Source: Nitrospira sp. (GTDB lineage: Bacteria > Nitrospirota > Nitrospiria > Nitrospirales > Nitrospiraceae). Taken from it: DNA of 10,000 nucleotides. Both the position numbers and the translations under genes were made by a program. The stretch spans positions 1-10,000 of the forward strand of contig JAIWOH010000034.1 in the NCBI GenBank assembly GCA_020216985.1. The letters run 5' to 3'. Below are positions 1 through 6,558 of the stretch, piece by piece (position 1 is the stretch's first letter; every line of letters starts with the position of its first letter). A model generated the notes under the pieces. The model was not told where the DNA came from. It made no database searches and worked only from the letters and a program-made list of their open reading frames with translations.

Positions 1-693
1 GTCTCGGTCGATGGGTGGACCGAGATCGGAGAGCGAAACGTGGTGCATCCGTTCGCCTCGATCGGCGGTCCTCCGCAGCATCTGGGATACCGCGGGGAAC
101 CCACCAAGGTCGTCATCGGCGATGACAACGTGATCCGCGAGTATGTGACGGTGAACCGGGCGACGGTGCAAGGGGGAGGAGTCACGTCGATCGGTTCGCG
201 CAACGTCTTGATGGCCTACGTCCACGTGGCGCACGATTGTCGGCTCGGCAACCATCTCATCATGGCCAACGCGGCCAGTCTGGCCGGACATATCACGATC
301 GACGATTATGCGATCATCGGCGGCCTGACGGGCATTCATCAATACGTCCGGGTCGGCGAATACGCGATGGTCGGCGGCTGTTGCGCCATCGGACAGGATG
401 TGCCCCCTTTCATGCGGGCGGCCGGCGGCTATCGGGCGCATCTCTACGGGCCCAACACGGTCGGATTGCAGCGACACGGCTTTTCGATGGAGCGCATTGC
501 CGTGCTCAGGAAAGCGTTCGACCTGCTTTTTCGGGAAGGACATCGCATCGCCGAAGCGATGCGTCTGGCCAAGAAAGAGTTCAAGGGCCATCCGGACGTG
601 GCCAAAATCCTGACGTTCATGGAAGGCACCAAGCGCGGCATCTCACGCGTGGTGAATGTCGATTTGGACATCGAGTTCGATCAAGAGGGGTGA
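1..693 (+). CDS. lpxA: LpxA, UDP-GlcNAc (or 3-amino analogue) O/N-acyltransferase, 5' end missing
   Basis: First enzyme of lipid A synthesis: a cytosolic trimeric left-handed beta-helix protein that moves a 3-hydroxyacyl chain from acyl-ACP to position 3 of the UDP-sugar. The frame is open from base 1, giving 230 residues of a gene that begins upstream. Aligned by eye to E. coli LpxA, the fragment starts near E. coli residue 48, so about 47 residues are missing. Hexapeptide repeats run through the first ~140 residues. The catalytic histidine (E. coli H125) lies in HVAHDC at fragment residue 78. The histidines equivalent to H144 (AGHITIDD) and H160 (IHQYV) are present. The acyl-chain 'ruler' glycine equivalent to G173 (VGGCC) is kept, which in E. 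coli goes with C14 chains. NTVGLQRHGFS matches the nucleotide-binding helix and keeps the equivalents of N198 and R204. The C-terminus runs about 14 residues past the E. coli end. Substitutions at the D74, K76, E200 and R205 equivalents are discussed as a finding. The lpxI start follows 12 bases after the stop. Confidence 0.97.
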   Translation, partial: VSVDGWTEIGERNVVHPFASIGGPPQHLGYRGEPTKVVIGDDNVIREYVTVNRATVQGGGVTSIGSRNVLMAYVHVAHDCRLGNHLIMANAASLAGHITIDDYAIIGGLTGIHQYVRVGEYAMVGGCCAIGQDVPPFMRAAGGYRAHLYGPNTVGLQRHGFSMERIAVLRKAFDLLFREGHRIAEAMRLAKKEFKGHPDVAKILTFMEGTKRGISRVVNVDLDIEFDQEG

Positions 694-705
694 AAGATTC
701 CGATT

Positions 706-1557
706 ATGACCGCATCGATGCCAGTACAGGACGGCCGCATCGGTCTGATCGCCGGCAACGGCCGGTTTCCGATCATTTTCGCGGACAACGCCAAAAAGAT
801 GGGCTTGTTCGTCTCCGCGGTGGCGCACGAGGGCGAAACGGAGCCGGAACTGGAACGGCACGTCGATCGGATCCATTGGATCAAGATCGGGCAGCTCAAC
901 AAACTGATCAATGCCTTCAAGAGGGACGCCATCCGGCAGGCGGTGATGTTGGGAGGGATCAGGAAGACTCACGTGTACAATACCGTGCGCCCGGATTTTC
1001 GCGCGTTGGCGTTGGCGGCTCGGCTGACGTTGTGGAAGGACGACGATATCCTTCGGGAAATCGCCGCTGAGTTGGAGCGAGAAGGCATTTCCATTTGTGA
1101 GTCCACGTTCGGCTTGCAGGGGATTCTGGTCGAGGAAGGCCCGCTGACCTCACGCCGTCCCAACAAGAAGGAGTGGAACGACATCCGGTACGGATGGGAA
1201 ATCGCCAAAGAGGTCGGGCGCCTCGATATCGGCCAATGCGTCGTGGTCAAGGATCGGGTGGTCGTGGCGGTGGAGGCGGTCGAGGGAACCGACGGGGCGA
1301 TCAAACGGGGCGGGGAGCTGGCGAAAGAAGGAGCCGTGGTGATCAAGCGCAGCAAGCCGCAGCAGGACTTGCGTTTCGACCTGCCGGCGGTCGGGCCCCG
1401 GACGATCGAAGTCATGGCGTCGGTCAAGGCGGCCGTGCTGGCGGTCGAACCGGGTCGGACGGTGGTGTTGGATCGGGACGAGCTTGTGCGTCAAGCGGAA
1501 CGGGCCGGGATTGCGGTCATCGGCGTGGCGGCCGGCGATATCGAGCGCGAGGCATGA
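706..1557 (+). CDS. lpxI: LpxI, UDP-2,3-diacylglucosamine diphosphatase
   Basis: Cytosolic hydrolase that cleaves UDP-2,3-diacylglucosamine to 2,3-diacylglucosamine 1-phosphate (lipid X) and UMP. It is the counterpart of LpxH in lineages that lack LpxH. The 283-residue protein has the family's full length. The N-terminal glycine-rich segment GLIAGNGRFP lies at residues 13-22, followed by the motifs MLGGIRK (81-87) and RPDF (95-98). The C-terminal DUF1009 half carries GRLDIGQCVV (171-180), AVEAVEGTD (188-196) and RFDLPAVG (223-230). D225 in the last motif sits where I recall the catalytic aspartate of Caulobacter LpxI; that is from memory. The ATG at 706 is chosen because it leaves the N-terminal motif a normal lead-in; an in-frame ATG at 718 is possible, and neither has a strong, well-spaced Shine-Dalgarno sequence. 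The gene lies just downstream of lpxA, as in many lpxA-lpxI clusters, so one transcript is likely. Confidence 0.95.
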   Translation: MTASMPVQDGRIGLIAGNGRFPIIFADNAKKMGLFVSAVAHEGETEPELERHVDRIHWIKIGQLNKLINAFKRDAIRQAVMLGGIRKTHVYNTVRPDFRALALAARLTLWKDDDILREIAAELEREGISICESTFGLQGILVEEGPLTSRRPNKKEWNDIRYGWEIAKEVGRLDIGQCVVVKDRVVVAVEAVEGTDGAIKRGGELAKEGAVVIKRSKPQQDLRFDLPAVGPRTIEVMASVKAAVLAVEPGRTVVLDRDELVRQAERAGIAVIGVAAGDIEREA

Positions 1558-1652
1558 AACAGGGAACGGGTGTCCGGTCGAACGGGCGGTTCGGGTTTCC
1601 TGAGCAAGCGGCGTGGTTCGAGGCGGCGCTCGTCTCGTGAGCGAACGGGAAT

Positions 1653-2618
1653 ATGACCACAGTGCGAGCGGGAGTCGTCGGCGTCGGGCATTTGGGTCAA
1701 CACCATGCCCGGCTGTATGCGACGCTGCCGGACGTGACGCTCGTCGGCGTGACGGATCGGGACCGTGGAAGAGCCGAGCTGATTGCGAGCCGGCACGGCG
1801 CGCAGGTGTTCGAAACGGTATCGGGTCTTCTCCCGGGCGTCGATGTAGTCAGCGTGGCCGTTCCGACGTCGGCGCATTACGAGGTGGCGCGGGCTTGTCT
1901 TGAAGCGGGCAAGCACGTGTTGGTGGAAAAACCCCTTGCGGCACGACTTGCCGAGGCGCAGGAGCTGGTCGAGCTGGCCAAGGCCAAGGGATGTGTGCTG
2001 CAGGTCGGCCACAGTGAACGATTCAATCCCATCATGCAAACGATGCGGCCGTACGTTCGGCGGCCGGCGTTCATCGAAGGCCATCGGATCGGGCCCTACA
2101 GCGAACGGGGAACCGACGTCGATGTCGTGCTGGACTTGATGATCCATGATCTCGACCTGGTGCTGTCCTTCCGGCCCGGTCCGGTCGAAGAAGTGCGGGC
2201 CGCGGGCGTGCCGGTCCTGTCGCCCACGATCGACATCGCCAACGCCCGCATTCAATTTCAAAGCGGTTGCGTAGCGAATCTGACCGCCAGCCGGGTGTCG
2301 TTTGCCAAGATGCGGCGGCTTCGCCTGTTTCAGCGAGACAGCTACGTGTCGATCGACTTTCAATCCCGACAAGGGATCGTGGGGCGCCGATCCGGCGAGG
2401 CGGCGGGGAAACCGGGATTCGTGATCGAGGAATACAAAGGAAGCGACGACGAGCCTCTGAAGTTGCAGCTCGAATCGTTTGTTCGGTCGATCAGAAACGG
2501 TTCTCCCCCCGTTGTGTCCGGAGAAGACGGAGCGGCGGCGGTGGCCCTTGCTCATGAGGTCTTGGCGGCGATCGCTTCGTTCGTCCGCCGTCAGGCGGAA
2601 CGGGAGGCGTCGGAATAG
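1653..2618 (+). CDS. Gfo/Idh/MocA-family NAD(P)-dependent sugar oxidoreductase (GnnA-like candidate)
   Basis: The 321-residue protein has the two-domain layout of the Gfo/Idh/MocA family. The N-terminal Rossmann fold shows the nucleotide motif GVVGVGHLG (7-15), an acidic residue after the second strand (VTDRD, 33-37) and the family EKP motif (92-94). The C-terminal alpha/beta domain carries DLMIHDLDL (161-169), whose H165 matches the usual catalytic histidine, and SGCVANLTASRVS (204-216). Such enzymes oxidise or reduce a hydroxyl on a sugar, often a nucleotide sugar. Its place between lpxA/lpxI and lpxB recalls GnnA of Acidithiobacillus ferrooxidans, which oxidises the 3-OH of UDP-GlcNAc before an aminotransferase (GnnB) makes the 3-amino sugar; I recall gnnA-gnnB lying between lpxA and lpxB there. 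No aminotransferase is seen in this window, so GnnA activity is inference only. The ATG at 1653 is the first start after an in-frame stop at 1638. It follows lpxI by 95 bases. Confidence 0.9.
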   Translation: MTTVRAGVVGVGHLGQHHARLYATLPDVTLVGVTDRDRGRAELIASRHGAQVFETVSGLLPGVDVVSVAVPTSAHYEVARACLEAGKHVLVEKPLAARLAEAQELVELAKAKGCVLQVGHSERFNPIMQTMRPYVRRPAFIEGHRIGPYSERGTDVDVVLDLMIHDLDLVLSFRPGPVEEVRAAGVPVLSPTIDIANARIQFQSGCVANLTASRVSFAKMRRLRLFQRDSYVSIDFQSRQGIVGRRSGEAAGKPGFVIEEYKGSDDEPLKLQLESFVRSIRNGSPPVVSGEDGAAAVALAHEVLAAIASFVRRQAEREASE

Positions 2619-2691
2619 GGAACATGGCCGGTGTTCACAATTGTCTCTTGCTTGTGCTTGCGGACGTCGTCTCCGATGAAGCGGATCTCGT

Positions 2692-2722
2692 CCGGACCAA
2701 GAAGGCCCAGTGAAGGGTCCGG
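2692..2722. repeat. Short perfect inverted repeat in the pre-lpxB gap
   Basis: CCGGACC at 2692-2698 and GGTCCGG at 2716-2722 are perfect reverse complements separated by 17 bases. In RNA this gives a 7-bp GC-rich stem with a long loop. No T run follows, so it is not a typical intrinsic terminator. It could be an operator, a weak attenuating or RNA-stabilising hairpin, or chance. Confidence 0.3.
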
Positions 2723-2808
2723 TTAAGGGATTCCGGTTTTGGGCATTCGCCTTTCAAGCGGCTCGAGGCCTCTTCTTCAACCATGAACGAGAAACCCGCG
2801 GCGTGAAG

Positions 2809-2837
2809 TTCCGAACTGGGCATTCATCCTGTATCAC
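2809..2837 (+). promoter_or_regulatory. Weak candidate sigma70-type promoter for lpxB-msbA-acyltransferase
   Basis: TTCCGA (2809-2814) and TATCAC (2832-2837) are separated by exactly 17 bases and lie about 47 bases before the lpxB ATG. They match the consensus at 3 of 6 and 4 of 6 positions. The position is sensible, but such matches arise often by chance. Confidence 0.2.
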
Positions 2838-2884
2838 GCATCTTAAACGACGAATCGGGCGCAACTGCATCAGGCGGTGATGTT

Positions 2885-4015
2885 ATGCCGCGCATTCTCA
2901 TCGTGACTGGCGAGGCCTCCGGCGATCTTCACGGGGCCAATCTTGCCAAGGCGCTGAGGGCGCGGGATCCCGATGTGGTCTTGGCGGGCATCGGGGGGGC
3001 GGCGATGAGGGACGCCGGGGTCCGACTGGTCGGCGAGTCCGGCCGTTTCGACGTGATCGGCATGGTCGGTCCGCTCATGGTGCTGGGGGTTCTCCGGCGC
3101 TTTTGGGCGGTTCGTCGATTGTTCAGGTCGGAGCCCTGGGACGCGGTGGTGTTCATCGATCATCCGGGGTTGAACTTGCGGTACGCCTATTTCGCCAAGG
3201 CGGCGGGCCTGCGCGTGCTCTACTATATCGCGCCGCAAGTTTGGGCCTGGAGGCCGGGACGTATTCATTGGATCAAACGGCGGGTCGATCACGTATTGGT
3301 CGTGCTGCCGTTTGAAAAGGCCATTTATGATCAAGCCAAAATCCCTTGCACGTTCGTCGGCCATCCCTTGTTGGACGCCGTCGCCCTTCGGCATGATCGT
3401 GAAGAGCTTCGCAAGTCGTTCGCCTTGACCACGGACGATCCGGTCATCGCGCTGCTGCCGGGGAGCCGAAAAAGGGAAGTGGAACTGCTCTTGCCGATCT
3501 TGATCGAGGCCGCGGAAAAATTGGCTCAACGGGAGCCGCGCACGCGATTTCTGCTGGCGCAGGCCCCCACGATTGAGGATCATCTGCTTCAGTCCATGCT
3601 GGAAAAAAGCTCGGTTTCCATCCAGGTCGTCAAGGGACGGGCCGGTGACGTCATGGCGGCGGCGGATTTGGCGTGGATTGCGTCGGGAACCGCGACGCTT
3701 CAGGCCGCGGTCATCGGCACGCCGCTGATCTTGGTGTATCGGACCAGCGCGCTGACGTTCTGGCTGGCGTTTTTTCTCATCCGGGTTCGATGGATCGGAT
3801 TGGTGAATTTGGTCGCGGAGCGGACCGTCGTGCCGGAGCTGATTCAATCGGATGCGACCGGCCAGCGATTGTACGAGGAGGCCCGGCGCCTCTTGGAAGA
3901 TCGATCCGCCTATGATGAAATGAAGCGCGGCTTGGCGAAGGTGCGCGCGGCGTTGGGCGAGCCCGGCGCGTCGCTCAGGGCCGCGGAGGTGGTGTTGGCG
4001 TCATGTCGGGCATAG
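2885..4015 (+). CDS. lpxB: LpxB, lipid A disaccharide synthase
   Basis: Peripheral inner-membrane glycosyltransferase (GT19, GT-B fold) that joins UDP-2,3-diacylglucosamine and lipid X into the beta-1,6 tetraacyl disaccharide 1-phosphate. The 376 residues compare with 382 in E. coli. Family motifs appear in order: GEASGD (9-14), FIDHPGLNL (90-98), YYIAPQVWAWRPG (113-125), FVGHPLLD (157-164), LLPGSRKREV (190-199), ASGTATLQ (266-273) and GLVNLVAERTVVPEL (305-319). R195 and N308 correspond to the E. coli R201 and N316 that I recall as essential. Q273 replaces a glutamate that is nearly always present in the SGTATLE motif (see findings). The hydrophobic stretch at 290-305 fits membrane association. 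The start has a GGTGA-containing segment just upstream. The 3' end overlaps msbA by 13 bases, so translational coupling is likely. Confidence 0.97.
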   Translation: MPRILIVTGEASGDLHGANLAKALRARDPDVVLAGIGGAAMRDAGVRLVGESGRFDVIGMVGPLMVLGVLRRFWAVRRLFRSEPWDAVVFIDHPGLNLRYAYFAKAAGLRVLYYIAPQVWAWRPGRIHWIKRRVDHVLVVLPFEKAIYDQAKIPCTFVGHPLLDAVALRHDREELRKSFALTTDDPVIALLPGSRKREVELLLPILIEAAEKLAQREPRTRFLLAQAPTIEDHLLQSMLEKSSVSIQVVKGRAGDVMAAADLAWIASGTATLQAAVIGTPLILVYRTSALTFWLAFFLIRVRWIGLVNLVAERTVVPELIQSDATGQRLYEEARRLLEDRSAYDEMKRGLAKVRAALGEPGASLRAAEVVLASCRA

Positions 4016-5772
4016 ATCGTTTTAAGCGCCTCATGCGCTACGTGAAGCCCTATCGGGGCCGATTCATCGGGGCGTTGGCGTGTTCGGGCATGGTCGCCCT
4101 GCTGAGCGGGGTCTATGCATGGCTCGCGAAACCGGTGTTGGACGGGATCTTTATCGAAAAGAACGAGCGCCTGTGGCTGATTCTCCCTGTAGTCTTGATG
4201 GGCGTGGCGGTCTTGAAGGCGCTCTTCAGCTACGGTGTCGGCTATTTGATGGCCTATGTGACCAATCGCGTCGTCGCGGATATCAGGCAGGAATTGGTCC
4301 GGCATTTGGTTCGTCTGCCGGTCGGGTTTCACGACACGAACACGTCGGGACGGTTGGTGTCGCGGGTGGTCAATGACGTCGGTCTGATGGCCAGCGCGGC
4401 GTCGAACGTGCTGAAGGATATTTTTCAGCACGTCCTGACGTTTTTGGCCATGGTGGCCGTGATTTTTTACCAGAACTGGAAGTTGGCGGCGATTTCGGCC
4501 GTCGTCATTCCCCTGTCGGCGGTGACGATGGTGCGGGTCGGCAAGCGGTTGCGGCGGTTGGCGACGAGCGGGCAGGAGCAGATGGGGGATCTGTCGTCGA
4601 TGTTGCAAGAGACGCTGGCCGGCATTCGAATGGTCAAAGCGTTCGGGCGCGAGGATGCCGAGGCGGCGCGGTTCAAGGAATACAACAGGGCGTTCCTGGG
4701 GACCACACTCAAGGCGAATCAAGTGTGGTCGATCGGATCGTCGCACATGGAAGTGATCGGCGTGATCGGGGTGGCGGGAATCATTTGGTACGGCGGATAT
4801 CTGGTCATCCACGGCGATATGACGCCGGGCGCCTTGTTTTCCTTCATGGCGGCGATGCTGATGGCCTATACGCCGATCCGCAAGTTGTCCGGCGCCAATA
4901 ACATCATTCAGCAGGCGTTGGCGGCGGCCGAGCGGGTCTATGACGTCATGGATCTTCCCACTGAGCAATTGCAAGAGCAAGATGCCGTTCCGTTGGAAAA
5001 AATCGATCGGGGCCTCGAGTTTCAGGACGTCTCGCTGCGCTATGATGACCACGCCGTGCCGGCGCTCAACGGGATCGACCTGTCAGTCAAGGCCGGCGAG
5101 ATGGTGGCGTTGGTCGGAAGCAGCGGAAGCGGTAAAACGACGCTGATCAGTTTGTTGCCGCGGTTTTACGAACCGACGACCGGCCGGATTCTGTTGGACG
5201 GCCGGCCCCTTGCGGACTACCAGTTGCAGTCGCTGCGCGCGAAGATCGGCATCGTCTCTCAAGACGTCGTCTTGTTCGACGACACCGTGAGGAACAACCT
5301 GGCGTTCGGACGAACGGGTGCGACGACGGCCGAGATCGAAGAGGCGGCCAAAGCGGCCTACGCCCATGACTTCATCCTGCGTCTTCCCCAAGGCTACGAT
5401 ACAGTCATCGGCGAGCGGGGCGTCAAATTGTCGGGCGGTGAGCGGCAACGGCTGGCGATCGCTCGGGCGATTTTGCGGGACCCGCCCCTGTTGATTCTGG
5501 ATGAAGCCACGTCGGCCTTGGATACGGAATCCGAGCGGATGGTGCAGCTGGCCTTGGCGAATTTGATGAAAAATCGGACGACCCTCGTCATCGCCCATCG
5601 GCTGTCCACCGTCCAAAATGCCGATCGGATTGTCGTGTTGGATCGCGGGGCGATCGTGGAAATGGGAACCCATGAAGAACTCTTGCGGAGAAGAGGCATG
5701 TACCACCGCCTTTATACCATGCAGTTTCAGGACGCGGCGGCGCACGAACGGATGATGAGGGCGGAGTGTTGA
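4003..5772 (+). CDS. msbA: MsbA, lipid A export ABC transporter/permease
   Basis: Homodimeric half-transporter of the inner membrane that flips lipid A-core from the cytoplasmic to the periplasmic leaflet using ATP. The 589 residues match the usual ~580. Residues 1 to ~310 form the transmembrane domain; hydrophobic helices are visible around 20-42, 60-85, 138-156, 160-178, 250-269 and 276-291. The ATP-binding domain shows Walker A GSSGSGKTT (372-380), the Q-loop VSQDVVLFDDTVRNN (418-432), signature LSGGERQR (476-483), Walker B LLILDEATSALD (496-507) and the H-loop AHRLST with H532. All catalytic residues are present. A GGAGGT at 3985-3990 lies 12 bases before the ATG, within lpxB. The setting among lpx genes supports MsbA over a generic multidrug exporter of the same family. 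Confidence 0.95.
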   Translation: MSGIDRFKRLMRYVKPYRGRFIGALACSGMVALLSGVYAWLAKPVLDGIFIEKNERLWLILPVVLMGVAVLKALFSYGVGYLMAYVTNRVVADIRQELVRHLVRLPVGFHDTNTSGRLVSRVVNDVGLMASAASNVLKDIFQHVLTFLAMVAVIFYQNWKLAAISAVVIPLSAVTMVRVGKRLRRLATSGQEQMGDLSSMLQETLAGIRMVKAFGREDAEAARFKEYNRAFLGTTLKANQVWSIGSSHMEVIGVIGVAGIIWYGGYLVIHGDMTPGALFSFMAAMLMAYTPIRKLSGANNIIQQALAAAERVYDVMDLPTEQLQEQDAVPLEKIDRGLEFQDVSLRYDDHAVPALNGIDLSVKAGEMVALVGSSGSGKTTLISLLPRFYEPTTGRILLDGRPLADYQLQSLRAKIGIVSQDVVLFDDTVRNNLAFGRTGATTAEIEEAAKAAYAHDFILRLPQGYDTVIGERGVKLSGGERQRLAIARAILRDPPLLILDEATSALDTESERMVQLALANLMKNRTTLVIAHRLSTVQNADRIVVLDRGAIVEMGTHEELLRRRGMYHRLYTMQFQDAAAHERMMRAEC

Positions 5773-6529
5773 GCGGAGTATTGAAAGGAGAGAAGAAGGC
5801 CGGCCTCCGAAAGCGGCTGGGACGGTGGGCGGCCTGTTCGCTGTTGCCGCCGGTCGCGGCCACCTTGATCCGAATCCTGTTCCGGACCATGCGCTGCGAG
5901 ACCAGGGGCCATGAGGATGTCGATGCCCTGTACCGGAAAGGACGTCACATCGTGCTCGCCTTTTGGCACGCCCAACAGTTGATGATCCCAATGGGCTATC
6001 GGGGGGCGGGATCTCACGTGTTGATCAGTCAACATGGAGACGGAGAAATCATCGCCCGCATTATCGCCCGGTTCGGCCATGAGGCGGTGCGGGGGTCGAG
6101 CACGCGCGGAGGAGCCGGCGCGCTTCGCGCGTTGATCAAATTGGGACGATCGGGCCGGGACGTGGTCGTGACTCCTGATGGTCCCAAAGGGCCTCGCTGT
6201 CAGGCGAAGCTCGGGGTGATTCAGTTGGCTAAGGCGACAGGCCTGCCGATCATTCCCTTGGCCTTCGCCTGCTCAAAAAAAAACTTTTCGCGAGTTGGGA
6301 TCGATACATGGTCCCGTACCCCTTTTCCAAAGGCCTGTTTCTATACGGCAAGCCCCTGTGGATCTCGCGTGAGGCGGACGACGCGGCGCTCGAAGCCGCT
6401 CGCTTGGAGCTGGAAGCGACGCTTAATCGTTTGACGGATCAAGCAGAGCAAGAGGTGTCGCGTTCGACGACCGGCGTCGGGCGTCGGTCCGAGGCGGGCG
6501 ATTCGGAGCATTCTTCGATGGGTGTCTGA
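5766..6529 (+). CDS. DUF374/LPLAT-family acyltransferase, reading frame broken at an A9 run (LpxJ-like candidate)
   Basis: Likely acyltransferase of the lysophospholipid-acyltransferase superfamily, DUF374 branch. The first frame runs from GTG 5766 (or TTG 5769, whose TTGA overlaps the msbA stop) to a stop at 6434. It shows an N-terminal hydrophobic segment (21-40), FWHAQQL with H68 (67-72), SQHGDGE (89-94), RGSSTRGGAGALRAL (109-123) and VVTPDGPKGPR (134-144). After residue 172 its sequence no longer looks like the family. The expected continuation (SWDRYMVPYPFSKG, then YGKPLWIS and a C-terminal LNRLTDQAEQ) lies in the -1 frame and ends at 6529. Joining the two at 6275-6283 gives about 254 residues, a normal size. 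The protein overlaps msbA by 7 bases and lies 29 bases before waaA. I recall that Helicobacter/Campylobacter LpxJ, a secondary lipid A acyltransferase, belongs to this branch, and no LpxL-type gene is present. The family call is firm, the exact reaction is inference, and whether the gene is functional depends on the frameshift. Confidence 0.85.
6275..6315 (+). promoter_or_regulatory. A9 slippage site with downstream hairpin: frameshift point of the acyltransferase
   Basis: Nine A at 6275-6283 are read TCA AAA AAA AAC in the first frame, which contains an A AAA AAA heptamer suited to -1 slippage. A one-base backward shift after the second AAA continues as AAA CTT TTC GCG, the frame that encodes the conserved C-terminal part. 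Downstream, GGGATC (6297-6302) can pair with GGTCCC (6310-6315, one G-U pair) around a 7-base loop. Its 13-base distance from the A run is longer than the usual 5-8 for ribosomal frameshifting. No clear Shine-Dalgarno-like stimulator is seen upstream. A run of nine A alone can also cause RNA polymerase slippage, or be miscounted in sequencing. Confidence 0.5.
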
Positions 6530-6558
6530 GGTGCCGAAGAGGCAAGGGGCGCAGCGGC

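Larger units (their letters stand above)
2619..2884. other. Intergenic gap before lpxB, no convincing gene
   Basis: This is the longest gap in the window (266 bases) and the most likely place for a second transcription start. A 29-codon frame starts with ATG at 2624, six bases after the oxidoreductase stop, and ends at 2713. It has no recognisable motif, so I do not call it a gene. The gap also holds an inverted repeat and a weak promoter-like pair, listed separately. The lpxB start is preceded by a GGCGGTGA segment near 2873-2880. Confidence 0.6.

Noticed and set aside
237..1070. 277-codon plus-strand frame spanning the lpxA-lpxI junction
   Set aside because: Arginine-rich and overlaps two firmly identified genes in another frame; no motif.
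1579..1593. Small palindrome CGAAC-GGGCG-GTTCG between lpxI and the oxidoreductase
   Set aside because: Only a 5-bp stem with no T run; expected by chance in GC-rich sequence.
1554..1640. A 28-codon frame starting at an ATGA overlap with the lpxI stop
   Set aside because: Short, arginine/glycine-biased and without recognisable motifs; it ends before the oxidoreductase start and looks like chance.
1491..2555. Long minus-strand open frame opposite the oxidoreductase
   Set aside because: Arginine/histidine-rich low-information protein antisense to a well-supported gene; typical of GC-rich shadow frames. The same holds for other long minus-strand frames such as 2870-3847, 3910-5052 and 8734-9963.
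6308..6529. A separate small gene starting at ATG 6308
   Set aside because: Its sequence is the conserved C-terminal part of the DUF374 acyltransferase, so it is better read as the frameshifted remainder of that gene.
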